Shown here in pieces: positions 52,736-61,567 of a stretch of DNA of 64,000 nucleotides. How positions within the stretch are numbered: position 1 is the first letter of the stretch; every line of letters begins with the position of its first letter. Both the position numbers and the translations under genes were made by a program. A model generated the notes under the pieces. It ran no database searches. It was not told where the DNA came from and saw nothing but the letters and a program-made list of their open reading frames with translations. Where the stretch lies: the NCBI GenBank assembly GCA_016187945.1, contig JACPIT010000004.1, forward strand, positions 186,001 through 250,000, read 5' to 3'. Origin of the DNA: Opitutia bacterium. Its GTDB lineage: Bacteria; Verrucomicrobiota; Verrucomicrobiia; Opitutales; Opitutaceae.

Positions 52736-55700
52736 ATGAGCGATACCTCTTCCGTCCACACCGACCTCGTCCTCAAGAAATTCACCGGCACGCCGCAGGA
52801 CCAAAAGCCCAACTACAACTGGCGCGACGTCCTCCGCGATGACGTCACCGTCCCCGAAGTCGAGGTGCTCTGCCCGCACGGCACCGAGCGCTTCGACCTC
52901 GCCGAGGTCGCCGACACCGTCGGCAAGTCCCTCGCCAACCTCATGCTCGCGAAGGGCGAGAAGGATATCTTCAACGAGAAGAACCAGCGCTTCGTCGCCG
53001 ACGTCACCCGCGAAGTCGCCACCAATCTCACCAAGCAGGCCCTCACGCGCGCCCCGCTCCGCGTCTCGCTCAACGACCTCTACGTGCTCATCGAGAAAAC
53101 CCTCGTCGACAACAACGCCCACGACGTCGCGAAATCCCTCCTCCACAAGCGCGCCCAAAAACTCTCCACCGCGCGCGAGCAACCCACCGTCGCCGTGAAA
53201 CTCATCCGCCGCAACTCCCAGGTCGTTCCCTGGAACGAGGCGAAGATCGAGATCGCGATCCGCAAGGCCTTCCTCTCGCTCAAGAAAGACTCCGCTCCCG
53301 CCCCGCAGATCGCCCGCGCCGTCACCCAGCGCGCCGCCGGTCTTTCGCAAGCCTTCCTCCACATCGAGGAAGTCCAGGACATGGTCCAGGAAGAGCTCAT
53401 GAAGACCGGCCACTACAAGGTCGCCGAAGACTACATTCTCTACCGCGCCATGCGCCACGCCTCGCGCGCCAACGAAGCCGCCGCCCGCCACGCCGGCGAT
53501 GTCGTCGCCGCCCCCGAGGCCGCCGCGTCCACCGACGCCGCCACGAGCCTGCCGCAGGGCCAGAACTCCATGATCGTCGTCCAGCGCGCCGACGGCTCCA
53601 CCTATTTCTGGAACGGCGAAGACCTGAAGAAGCGCATCGAGTTCGCCTCCATCGGCCTTAACCTCTGCCTCACCGCCGACCAGATCGAGGCCGAGCTCCG
53701 CCGCTCCACTTTCGACAACATCGCGCAGGGCGATCTCAACAACACGATCGTCCTCAACGCCAAGACCCTCATCGAAAAGGACGCCGACTTCGCCAAGTTC
53801 GCCGGCCGCATCCAGCTCACCTACATCTACGAGGAAGTCCTCGGCTGGGACATCGTGAAGGACGGCATCGGCGCCCTCAAGAAGGCCCACCAATCCGCCT
53901 TCGTTGCCTACGTCGACCGCGGCATCGCCATCAAGCGCCTCACGCCGCGCCTCAAGGAATACGACCTCGCCCGCCTCGCCGCCGCCATCGACCCCACCGC
54001 CGACCTCGACCTCGACTTCCTCGGCGTCCAGACGCTCTACGATCGCTACCTGATCATCGACAAGACCGGCAAGCGCTCGCGCCGCCTCGAGACCCCGCAG
54101 TTCTTCTGGCTGCGCGTCTCCATGGGCCTCTTCCTCGACGAGAAGTCCGACCGCGAGTCCTGGGCCCTCCAGCTCTACACGCTCTACAAGAGCCGCCGCT
54201 TCTGCTCGTCCACGCCGACGCTCTTCAACTCCGGCACGCTCCACTCCCAGCTCTCGTCCTGCTACCTCTACTACGTCGACGACAGCCTCGAAGGCATCAT
54301 GTATCGCGGCATCGCCGAAAACGCCCAGCTCTCCAAGTGGGCCGGCGGCCTCGGCGGCTCCTGGACCGCCGTCCGCGGCACCGGCGCGCACATCGCCGGC
54401 ACCAACGGCGAATCGCAGGGCGTCATCCCCTTCCTCAAGCTCCACAACGACCAGCTCGTCGCCGTCAACCAAGGCGGCAAACGCAAGGGCTCCGGCTGCG
54501 CCTACCTCGAGTCGTGGCACAACGACATCTTCGAGTTCCTCGAACTCCGTCGTAACACCGGCGACGACCGCCGCCGCACCCACGACATGAACACGGCCAA
54601 CTGGATTCCCGACCTGTTCATGAAGCGCATGGAAGGTCGCCAGAACTGGACGCTCTTCCGCTCCAACGAAACGCCCGACCTCCACGAACTCTACGGCCGC
54701 AAATTCGAGGAGCGCTACACGCACTACGAAAAGCTCGCCGAGGAGGGCAAAATCCAAGGCCACAAGGTCGAGGCCATCGAGCTCTGGAAAAAGATGCTCT
54801 CGATGCTCTTCGAGACCGGCCACCCCTGGATCACCTTCAAGGACCCCTGCAACCTCCGCTCCCCGCAGGACCACGCCGGCGTCGTCCACTCCTCCAATCT
54901 CTGCACGGAGATCACGCTCAACACCTCGAACGACGAGACCGCCGTCTGCAATCTCGGCTCCGTCATCCTCGAGTCGCACCTCAAGCCCGACGGCTCGCTC
55001 GATCACGAGAAACTGCGCGACACCATCCGCATCGCCCTCCGCGCCCTCGACAACGTCATCGACATCAACTTCTACCCGACCGAAGCCGCGAAGCGCTCCA
55101 ACCTCCGCCACCGCCCCGTCGGCCTCGGCGTCATGGGCCTCGCCAACGCGCTCTACATGAAGGGCGTCGCCTTCGCCTCGCCCGAAGCCGTCGAGTTCAA
55201 CGACGAGTTCATGGAGGCCATCGCCTACTACGCCTACGAAGCCTCCTCCGACCTCGCGGCCGAACGCGGCACCTATTCCAGCTACCGCGGCTCGAAGTGG
55301 GACCGCGGCCTCCTCCCGCAAGACACCCTCGATCTCCTCGAACAGGAACGCGGCGTCCCCGTCGACGTTCCGCGCGGCGGCAAGATGAACTGGGAGCCGC
55401 TCCGCGCCAAGATCGCCAAGCAAGGCATGCGCAACTCCAACTGCCTCGCCATCGCTCCCACCGCGACGATCTCGAACATCACCAACACGTCGCCCTGCAT
55501 CGAGCCCTACTACAAGAACCTCTACGTCAAATCGAACCTCTCGGGCGAATTCGTCGTCATCAACACCTACCTCGTCGAGGACCTGAAGGCCCGCGGCCTC
55601 TGGAACCAGGAGATGATCGACGCGCTGAAGTATTTCGACGGCGACCTCGCCGACATCGAAGCCGTTCCGGCCGACCTGAAGGAGAAATACCGCACCGCGT

Positions 55701-56059
55701 TCGACATCGACCACAAGTGGGTGATCGACGCCGCCGCCCGCCGCCAGAAGTGGATCGACCAATCGCAGAGCGTGAACCTCTGGCTCAAGACGCCGGACCT
55801 GAAAACGCTCTCGCACATGTATCGCCACGCCTGGAAGACCGGCCTGAAGACCACGTATTACCTCCGCACCCTCGGCGCCTCGAACATCGAGAAAGCGACG
55901 GTCAGCGTGAAAAAAGAAATGCGCGGCGCCACCGGCGAAACGAAGGCCGAAACCGCGACGCGCGACGCCGCCGCCAAGAAGGTCTATACGGAAGCGGAAA
56001 AGAACGCGTGCAGCATCGAAGCCATGCGCAACGGCGGCACCTGCGAAGCCTGCCAATGA
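52736..56059 (+). CDS. nrdA: Ribonucleoside-diphosphate reductase alpha subunit with N-terminal ATP-cones
   Basis: 1107 residues, longer than E. coli NrdA. The first 250 residues contain a degenerate ATP-cone (about 38-145) and a good one (about 153-250: VAVKLIRRNSQVVPWNEAKIEIAIRKAFLSL; TGHYKVAEDYILYRAMR). A third cone-like part follows (YFWNGEDLKKRIEFASIGL). The catalytic barrel has SSCYLYYVDDSLEG, GGSWTAVRGTGA, HSSNLCTEITLNTSNDETAVCNLGS (active-site Cys and Asn-x-Cys-x-Glu region), and APTATISNITNTSPCIEP. The tail ends NGGTCEACQ with the redox CxxC. It reduces NDPs to dNDPs. The extended ATP-cones are overall activity regulators. Confidence 0.94.
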   Translation: MSDTSSVHTDLVLKKFTGTPQDQKPNYNWRDVLRDDVTVPEVEVLCPHGTERFDLAEVADTVGKSLANLMLAKGEKDIFNEKNQRFVADVTREVATNLTKQALTRAPLRVSLNDLYVLIEKTLVDNNAHDVAKSLLHKRAQKLSTAREQPTVAVKLIRRNSQVVPWNEAKIEIAIRKAFLSLKKDSAPAPQIARAVTQRAAGLSQAFLHIEEVQDMVQEELMKTGHYKVAEDYILYRAMRHASRANEAAARHAGDVVAAPEAAASTDAATSLPQGQNSMIVVQRADGSTYFWNGEDLKKRIEFASIGLNLCLTADQIEAELRRSTFDNIAQGDLNNTIVLNAKTLIEKDADFAKFAGRIQLTYIYEEVLGWDIVKDGIGALKKAHQSAFVAYVDRGIAIKRLTPRLKEYDLARLAAAIDPTADLDLDFLGVQTLYDRYLIIDKTGKRSRRLETPQFFWLRVSMGLFLDEKSDRESWALQLYTLYKSRRFCSSTPTLFNSGTLHSQLSSCYLYYVDDSLEGIMYRGIAENAQLSKWAGGLGGSWTAVRGTGAHIAGTNGESQGVIPFLKLHNDQLVAVNQGGKRKGSGCAYLESWHNDIFEFLELRRNTGDDRRRTHDMNTANWIPDLFMKRMEGRQNWTLFRSNETPDLHELYGRKFEERYTHYEKLAEEGKIQGHKVEAIELWKKMLSMLFETGHPWITFKDPCNLRSPQDHAGVVHSSNLCTEITLNTSNDETAVCNLGSVILESHLKPDGSLDHEKLRDTIRIALRALDNVIDINFYPTEAAKRSNLRHRPVGLGVMGLANALYMKGVAFASPEAVEFNDEFMEAIAYYAYEASSDLAAERGTYSSYRGSKWDRGLLPQDTLDLLEQERGVPVDVPRGGKMNWEPLRAKIAKQGMRNSNCLAIAPTATISNITNTSPCIEPYYKNLYVKSNLSGEFVVINTYLVEDLKARGLWNQEMIDALKYFDGDLADIEAVPADLKEKYRTAFDIDHKWVIDAAARRQKWIDQSQSVNLWLKTPDLKTLSHMYRHAWKTGLKTTYYLRTLGASNIEKATVSVKKEMRGATGETKAETATRDAAAKKVYTEAEKNACSIEAMRNGGTCEACQ

Positions 56060-56082
56060 TTCCGAATCGCTACTAGAGCATC

Positions 56083-56112
56083 AAAGGCACCCTGCTGGGT
56101 GCCTTTTGTTTT
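56083..56112 (+). terminator. Intrinsic terminator after nrdA
   Basis: A perfect 10-bp stem (AAAGGCACCC 56083-56092 with 56097-56106), a TGCT loop and a TTGTTTTGG tail. It lies 23 bp past the nrdA stop and, read on the opposite strand, also has an A/T run that could end the convergent gene. Confidence 0.9.
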
Positions 56113-56183
56113 GGCATTCTTCGAGGGCCGCCGTTCCGAGCGCAGCGAAAACCCGTATCCGGCTGAGTGCCTGCGCGACCGCC

Positions 56184-56582
56184 TCAGGTGGTAAGCGACC
56201 CGCCGGGAGCGGGAGTGTCCTTTTCGCTGCGTCCGTGCATACCGGACGCCGGTGGAGCCGACTCCGTTTCGGGGACGAGGGTGACGTTGGCCTCGCCGCC
56301 GAAGCTTCCGATCTGCAAGTCAGCTTCCACGGCGAAACTCAGCTCGACCTGCTCGATGCGGTAGCCTCGCGGAATCAATTTCTCGATCTTGCGAATGATG
56401 AACGATGGCGCCTTGGCCTGAAGCCATTCCGCCGCGGCCTTACCCGCGTTGGTTATCGGACCCAGATGCGCGTCCGCACTGTGCGCGTTCAGTTCGATCT
56501 TCTCCTCTGCTGTTAGGTCGGCCGCGCTGATCGTCAACGGCAGCGGGGCAATCGGTTTCACGGGGATCATTGCTTTGTCCAT
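56184..56582 (-). CDS. Small partner of the NTPase-CHAT protein, Pepco-like domain
   Basis: 132 residues from ATG 56582. The N-terminal half is Pro/Ile/Leu-rich (VKPIAPLPLTISAADLTAEEKIEL). The conserved-looking part is a helix plus strand set, FIIRKIEKLIPRGYRIEQVELSFAVEADLQIGSFGGEANVTLVPE. This beta pattern (VELSFxVxAD, GGEANVTL) resembles the Pepco/trypco-type domains that Iyer and Aravind described next to STAND NTPases and peptidases in conflict systems. That resemblance is by eye and is an inference. The start overlaps the end of the large gene by 16 bp, which argues for one operon. Confidence 0.55.
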   Translation of the reverse strand: MDKAMIPVKPIAPLPLTISAADLTAEEKIELNAHSADAHLGPITNAGKAAAEWLQAKAPSFIIRKIEKLIPRGYRIEQVELSFAVEADLQIGSFGGEANVTLVPETESAPPASGMHGRSEKDTPAPGGSLTT

Positions 56583-59500
56583 GGCAGTAAAACGGTGTAG
56601 AGACGCAGCGTTTCGGAGGCCGCCAACCTGTGATGGAAAACATCCACCAGTGGACACTCAGGCGATTGCTGTATGCCCGCCGCAAGAACCGACGCGGCCT
56701 CCTCGGCATGTCGAACCCAAATGTTGCAGAGCGGAGCGATGACCGGACAGCGGAACGTGGACGCGATCAGGCTGGCATTCTCGCTCGATGCAAAGGAGCA
56801 GCCCGAAATCACTATGCCCGAAGGGCCGCCGCCCTCCGCCGCCAGCGGACGCAGTCCACCCAATTCGTAGAGCGAAAGAACCACGGAACCGGACGCCCCG
56901 CGGAAAAGGAGGGTGTCCGGCTGCGTCGTTTCACAGACCAAGTGCCGGACGCCGGGCTGCCGGAGCCATTCCCATACTTCGGTGGAGTGTTTCGGGCAGA
57001 CGTGCGTTCCGAGCGTCTCGATTTTCTGGCTGGGCTGACCAAGCATGCTCGTGCTCATCGTAGCACACGTGTTTCCTGCCGGCGCGAACCGGAGCAGTTG
57101 AGTCACGGTTTGCAGCGACAGACTCGCATCATCGGGATCTAGCGCCAGCCAGTCCCACGGAATTGCTCCGTGCGGGTAGCTGAGGATCGTCCGCCTCAGC
57201 CCGCGAATCTGCCCGGCGTTCTTGAGCATGCTGCCCTCAGGAATGACCATGTTCGCAAGTTTGCGTCCGATGGCCCGGCGCATGACTGCGTGATCCGCTC
57301 CGGTCTGAGCCAGCGCCTCCTGCAGGTGGGCCATCATTGGCGCGATCGCGTGCGCAATCGCGCAGGGATCGAACTCGCGCGTGATCGGCACGCGGCGGTA
57401 GGCCGAATCGTAACCCTGGTAATTCAGATACAACTGCATTGCGGACGGGCCCAAGCTGTGCGGCCCCAAATCACCGGAGTCGCCGCCGTCCAGCGGCACC
57501 GATGGCCCCAGCGCTCCGCGCGGCGAACGTGCGAACCGGCGTGCCACGGGTGGCGCGATCAGCAGGCGCACCGCCGGCGCATTGCCCCACAGGCACACAA
57601 CCTCGCGGGAAACCTTTTGCCAGTCACCTTCGTAGGGAGAGTCGTCCGAGACGCTGATCGCTATAGTGAAAGCACCCTCCCCACCAGGCCCGGAAATCTG
57701 CACCGCGGTCGGCTCGAAAGTCAGGTTGCTTTCGAGCAGAACGCGCACGTCGCAATCGAGCCCGAATGGCCGAACTTCGACCCTTCCCACCTTGGCCGCG
57801 CCCGGCCCCACGATCGGGCAGCCTACGCCCATCGGCACCGGGCCTCGCTGCCGGGAGGTTTGTCGTTCGCAGCGATCAAGCACTTCTTCGTAGCCTTGGG
57901 CCAGACTGTCCTGCGACGAGCGGTGCCGCTCCAGCGCACTGTGAATTTCCTGCGCGACAGACGCCACCCCCGGTGATCGCGACCGCATCGTCCGCGCGGC
58001 CAGAGTCGTCAGACCGGCCTGCACGCACGCGGAGAGCGAACTGCCGTGACGCAGACAGTCGACCGCGTAGGCCAGCCTTGAATCGGGATTTCGTTCCGAC
58101 TTCATTGCGCGCAGGTCACGATGTTCGCGCGCTAAGATCTCGGTGTAGTATTCGATAAGCGAACTTGCCGAAGCCGCAAAGCTCGGCTCGAAGAAATCCG
58201 CCGTGCTTGCGTCGCGCTCGGCCCGCACCCGGCGGTGGTCGAGCGGCGTGTCATGGACGACGGCGAGAAGGTAGTCCGGGTCTCGCAGCAGGCTGTTCAG
58301 GTAATAGAGTCCGGCCTGCGTTAAACCGCACGCATCGGGCTGGTGAAGGCTGTCCCAATTTTTGTCGAGATCCGTGCCATAAATCAGGTTGGCGATGCGC
58401 AGGCGGTTCATCGTCTTGACGATCTCATCCGCGTCGACGACGCCGCACGCCGCGAGAAAGCCATGGATCTCCGCCAGGCCGGTGGCCGGCCGCTGGGCGC
58501 GGATGACCGCGAGGATTCGATGCGTCAGCAGGAACTGGGCTTCCCCTCTCGCGTCCGGCGTGAAGAGCAGGTTGGCGACATACTCGTTGCGCTCGTAAAG
58601 GGTGTGGCTGCCGTAGATCGCCGCTGTCACCGGGTGAAAATCCGCCGCCCGTTGCTGGTCCGAATCAGCGCTCAACAGCGGCGGGAGCTTGTGGTTCGCG
58701 ACCATCCGATTGAACAGCACAGCGAGATGCCGCATGTCCTCCGAACTCACGGCATCGAAGAACTTCATGATCTGGCGGAACTCCCGCATTGGGTGTCCGG
58801 CTTCAATGAGGCGGATCAGACGCTCGCCGATCGCGTGCGCCAACGCAGGCGTCACGGGTTGTCCGTCGATGTGCGGCGGCGCCACCATGTAGTTCGCCGC
58901 CGCATAGGCCTCGAGCCGCTTGGGCACCCGCGCCAAGATCGCCGCCGCAGCGGGCGGCCGGATCCGCACGCGAAACGGGCGCGCGGTGCGGCAGCCCAAG
59001 CGCGACTGGACGTTTTCGTAGGAGGACGGCCTCATCGTGAGGATCGTGCCCATCCCCGTCGACGCCTTGAGGCGCAGGCAGAACGAATACATCTCCGTGA
59101 TCGTCGCGTTCGGCAACGGATCGAGGTTGTCGAACACAAGGGTCAGCCAGCAGGTGTGATTCGCCGAGTGGCCGGTCAGCAACATTCCACAGGTGTCGAA
59201 AAACGCCGCTTCCGACGCGCCTTTCCTCGTGATCGGCGCAAGAGACTGTCGGATCGCCGCGGCGTCCGCCGGCCGTTCGTGCCGCTCTTCACATGCCGCG
59301 ATCCTTTCCGCCTCCTGGAGAAATTTCCGCAGGAAGGCGGGCCACCATTTTTCGTTGAACTCGCCGTCGCCGTTCCGGCTGTCCGTGTTCCCATCGAAAA
59401 ACGCCAGGTGATAGGACTCGTCCTTGCACTCCTGGCTGAGAACGCCGGCGATGTAGCGGATGGAGGTCGACTTCCCCACCCCGCGCGGGCCGAGGATCGA

Positions 59501-59791
59501 GAGCATCCGGTTTTGCGGATGGTTGACGATGAAATCCATCACGTCCGCCTCGATGTAGCCAGTCGGATAGCTGGCCCAACTCGCGGGTAGCGCGCCGAGC
59601 ATCGCCTCCTTCACCGAAGGCGTCCACGAGTTGCCCTGCCGCTCGACTATGTAGAGGTCGCCGATCTTCGCCTTGTCACGAAAATCGAAATTCAGGCCAG
59701 ACGCGGGGAAGGCATTGGCAAAGGCCCCTTGCAGAGCCGCGAACGTCGAATTGATGGCTTCGCTGCTAAGCGAACTCGGGAGCCAGGGCAT
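56567..59791 (-). CDS. P-loop NTPase fused to a C-terminal CHAT-like domain
   Basis: 1074 residues from ATG 59791. Seen: Walker A GPRGVGKST (101-109), Walker B LTLVFDNLDP (216-225), then RPSSYENVQ as a sensor-like part; a winged helix (RPATGLAEIHGFLAACGVVDADEIVKTMNRLRIANLIYG, GLTQAGLYYLNSLL) as in STAND ATPases; a beta-rich middle (about 690-790); and a C-terminal domain like the CHAT caspase fold (LRRTILSYPHGAIPWDWLALD; VRHLVCETTQPDTLLF; GIVISGCSFASSENA). The Cys expected as nucleophile is Cys998. The CHAT His (usually in H-x-x-x-H-G) is not at the normal place: VCET replaces the usual THG, with His950 offset. Function is inferred: an NTP-driven protease-type effector. Confidence 0.68.
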   Translation of the reverse strand: MPWLPSSLSSEAINSTFAALQGAFANAFPASGLNFDFRDKAKIGDLYIVERQGNSWTPSVKEAMLGALPASWASYPTGYIEADVMDFIVNHPQNRMLSILGPRGVGKSTSIRYIAGVLSQECKDESYHLAFFDGNTDSRNGDGEFNEKWWPAFLRKFLQEAERIAACEERHERPADAAAIRQSLAPITRKGASEAAFFDTCGMLLTGHSANHTCWLTLVFDNLDPLPNATITEMYSFCLRLKASTGMGTILTMRPSSYENVQSRLGCRTARPFRVRIRPPAAAAILARVPKRLEAYAAANYMVAPPHIDGQPVTPALAHAIGERLIRLIEAGHPMREFRQIMKFFDAVSSEDMRHLAVLFNRMVANHKLPPLLSADSDQQRAADFHPVTAAIYGSHTLYERNEYVANLLFTPDARGEAQFLLTHRILAVIRAQRPATGLAEIHGFLAACGVVDADEIVKTMNRLRIANLIYGTDLDKNWDSLHQPDACGLTQAGLYYLNSLLRDPDYLLAVVHDTPLDHRRVRAERDASTADFFEPSFAASASSLIEYYTEILAREHRDLRAMKSERNPDSRLAYAVDCLRHGSSLSACVQAGLTTLAARTMRSRSPGVASVAQEIHSALERHRSSQDSLAQGYEEVLDRCERQTSRQRGPVPMGVGCPIVGPGAAKVGRVEVRPFGLDCDVRVLLESNLTFEPTAVQISGPGGEGAFTIAISVSDDSPYEGDWQKVSREVVCLWGNAPAVRLLIAPPVARRFARSPRGALGPSVPLDGGDSGDLGPHSLGPSAMQLYLNYQGYDSAYRRVPITREFDPCAIAHAIAPMMAHLQEALAQTGADHAVMRRAIGRKLANMVIPEGSMLKNAGQIRGLRRTILSYPHGAIPWDWLALDPDDASLSLQTVTQLLRFAPAGNTCATMSTSMLGQPSQKIETLGTHVCPKHSTEVWEWLRQPGVRHLVCETTQPDTLLFRGASGSVVLSLYELGGLRPLAAEGGGPSGIVISGCSFASSENASLIASTFRCPVIAPLCNIWVRHAEEAASVLAAGIQQSPECPLVDVFHHRLAASETLRLYTVLLPWTKQ

Positions 59792-59892
59792 GGGGACAAA
59801 ACTTGTTCGGACGGCTGAGTTGGCGAAGGATTCATCGATCCTTTGCACCGCGTGGCCCCACGGTGCTGGCAGCAAGAGCGAGGAAGACCGCC

Positions 59893-60027
59893 ATGGCAAA
59901 ACTAAAGCCTGCCGAACCGAGCCGCGGCATTCTGGCCGAGCCGACGGCGGAGGCCCGACGAGACGAGCTGACGCGTGACCAGATGGGGTCATGGCTTGAG
60001 GGCCTGTTGCCCAAATCGCGCCGCTGA
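59893..60027 (+). CDS. Small basic protein, 44 residues, divergent from the NTPase-CHAT gene
   Basis: The ATG at 59893 has GAGGAAG about 8 nt upstream, one of the best ribosome sites in the window. The protein MAKLKPAEPSRGILAEPTAE through QMGSWLEGLLPKSRR is hydrophilic and without Cys. No family recognised. It sits 101 bp from the start of the divergent NTPase-CHAT gene and may be part of that module or a leftover of a larger gene. Confidence 0.4.
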   Translation: MAKLKPAEPSRGILAEPTAEARRDELTRDQMGSWLEGLLPKSRR

Positions 60028-60066
60028 TTGAACGGGGCGCCGCGCGAGGCGTCTGACTCCGCCAAT

Positions 60067-60153
60067 ATGATGGGCGTGCATTCGGCGCAGAAGGAGTTGT
60101 TCAGTTATCAGGTCGATCTCGATCGGCGGGTGCGGGCCGATCACCCGCTGCGC
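60067..60153 (+). pseudogene. N-terminal remnant of an IS5/IS1182-type transposase
   Basis: MMGVHSAQKELFSYQVDLDR followed by RVRADHPLR is the hallmark opening of IS1182-type DDE transposases (QxELFYY-x-x-DL-x-x-RVPADHPLR). After Arg29 the sequence changes abruptly into TTCGT/GTTTCGTG-type repeats and the frame no longer looks like a transposase. No inverted repeats of the element were found. It marks an old insertion next to the conflict module. Confidence 0.6.
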
Positions 60154-60210
60154 GTTCGTATCGTTCGTGTGTTTCGTGAGCCCTTCTGCCGCTCCGTTTC
60201 TCCCCTCCCC

Positions 60211-60501
60211 GCGCTCTCTGCGTCCTCTGTGCCCTCTGTGTTTCAACCGCTGGGAATCCGGTCATGATCCAACGGGCTCGATCCGTTTAACACAGAGGTC
60301 GCGGAGCACGCGGAGCCGATCCAAACCAGGGAGGCCCGCAGGCCGGCCACGACGAGGCACGAAATCTCGACCGCCTTGCAGCTCACAAGGCGCCTATAGG
60401 CGCTCGGCACGCAAGCCCCGCCGGACAAAAATCTTTTTGCGCCTCTTTGCGGCAATCCTTCCGTCGCTCGCACCTCTGCGCTCTCTGCGTCCTCTGTGTT
60501 T
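60211..60501. repeat. GCGCTCTCTGCGTCCTCTGT repeats
   Basis: The 20-mer at 60211-60230 recurs exactly at 60478-60497. Between them, 60289-60315 (AACACAGAGGTCGCGGAGC, ACGCGGAG) is an imperfect inverted copy. More copies lie at about 62155-62255. The region encodes no credible gene. Such modules often surround accessory cassettes in environmental bacteria. Confidence 0.65.
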
Positions 60502-60645
60502 AGCCTTTCGGCGCGGCTGTGAGCTGGGCCGACGTGAAGCGCCGCGGGCCCAGCTTGGTTCACTTCGTCGAATGCGTCGCGCGGCACGCCGAGATCATGG
60601 ATCGTCGCTTCGATATCCATGATCTCCTGCGGCCGCTTCACCCGC

Positions 60646-61035
60646 TCAGCCCGGGATACCTTCGTATTTCACGCCCTGCTTGCTTCCCTTCACCGGCATG
60701 ATGATGTCGAAACTCGATTGATAGAGCTGCACGCGCACGACGCCGCCTTCATTTTCCGCCGTGAAATCGCAGTTCACATTGCCGAGAAACACTTCCACCG
60801 GCGTGGCGTCGGCTCCCTGGGTGATGAAGCTGAGCTTCCAGTTGTCGGTGTTGTCGCTGGACCCTTCCAGTGACACCGGCGGCAGTTCGAAAATAGTGTC
60901 GTTCGCATCCCTGCTGAGCGTCGCGGCGCTGGAAACGGCGACGCCTAGCTTGGAGACGAATTGCACGGAGACATTGGAGAGGTCGCTGTTCGTCTGGTTT
61001 ACGACGACGAACGCGCCTTTGTAGGTTTGGGACAT
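60646..61035 (-). CDS. Hypothetical small beta-rich protein
   Basis: 129 residues, MSQTYKGAFVVVNQTNSDLS at the start. Repeated short strands (NVSVQFVSKLGVAVSSAATL; DNWKLSFITQGADATPVEVFLGNVNCDFTAENEGGVVRVQLYQ) and a basic Gly-rich end (MPVKGSKQGVKYEGIPG). No signal peptide and one Cys. I do not recognise a family; the strand pattern fits a beta-sandwich. Base composition is less GC-rich than the core genes, and the gene stands alone among repeats, so it may be acquired. Confidence 0.55.
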   Translation of the reverse strand: MSQTYKGAFVVVNQTNSDLSNVSVQFVSKLGVAVSSAATLSRDANDTIFELPPVSLEGSSDNTDNWKLSFITQGADATPVEVFLGNVNCDFTAENEGGVVRVQLYQSSFDIIMPVKGSKQGVKYEGIPG

Positions 61036-61567
61036 TGGAATCGAGAGGGGTGAGGGGGAGGTTTCGCTGCGGGAAATCGAAGCATGTTTTCATGCCCGCT
61101 CATGGGCGGGTATGGCGGCCGCGCAACACGTGCCGCGACGCGAAGTCCATCAGGACGGGATTTCGAGGTTTGGGGTTTGCCGCCGGGGTGCGTGAATCGA
61201 GCTCGGGGGCGCGAGGTCGATCTCGGCGGCAATGTGCGCCGTCACCAAAGCGCGATCTTCCCGCTAAAGGTGCCATGCCGCGAACAGTTTTCCGCCCATT
61301 GCGATCATTTGTTCTCGAACGGTTGAGGAGGTGCCCGAGGGAGTTTCGGCTCTCGACGGTCTCAAGCCGCCCTGGAGCTCGGCTGCGATTGGGCCGCGGC
61401 CTGCCTGGCCGCACCGCGGATCGGCTTTCCCCGAGGCAATGAATGCGTCCGCGATACCGCCCATGCGCGATCCAAACTGGTATTCCATCTCGGGCGGACG
61501 GCTCGTTTTCACGCGGAACGCATCGCCGCTTCATACTGGCTTCACCGGACGGCGCCATCTTGCCTCC
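61036..61567. other. Gene-free region upstream of the DUF2975 gene
   Basis: 532 bp. A small palindrome (CCCGCTCATGGGCGGG, about 61094-61109) follows an ATGTTTTCATG. Frames crossing the region have no recognisable domain and odd composition, so no gene is called. Promoters for both flanking genes should lie in it; none is obvious. Confidence 0.45.

Noticed and set aside
52685..56056. Long open frame (over 1100 codons) antisense to nrdA
   Set aside because: GC-rich codon use makes the opposite strand stop-free. The protein is Val/Glu/Gly/Asp-rich without domains, and nrdA is unmistakable.
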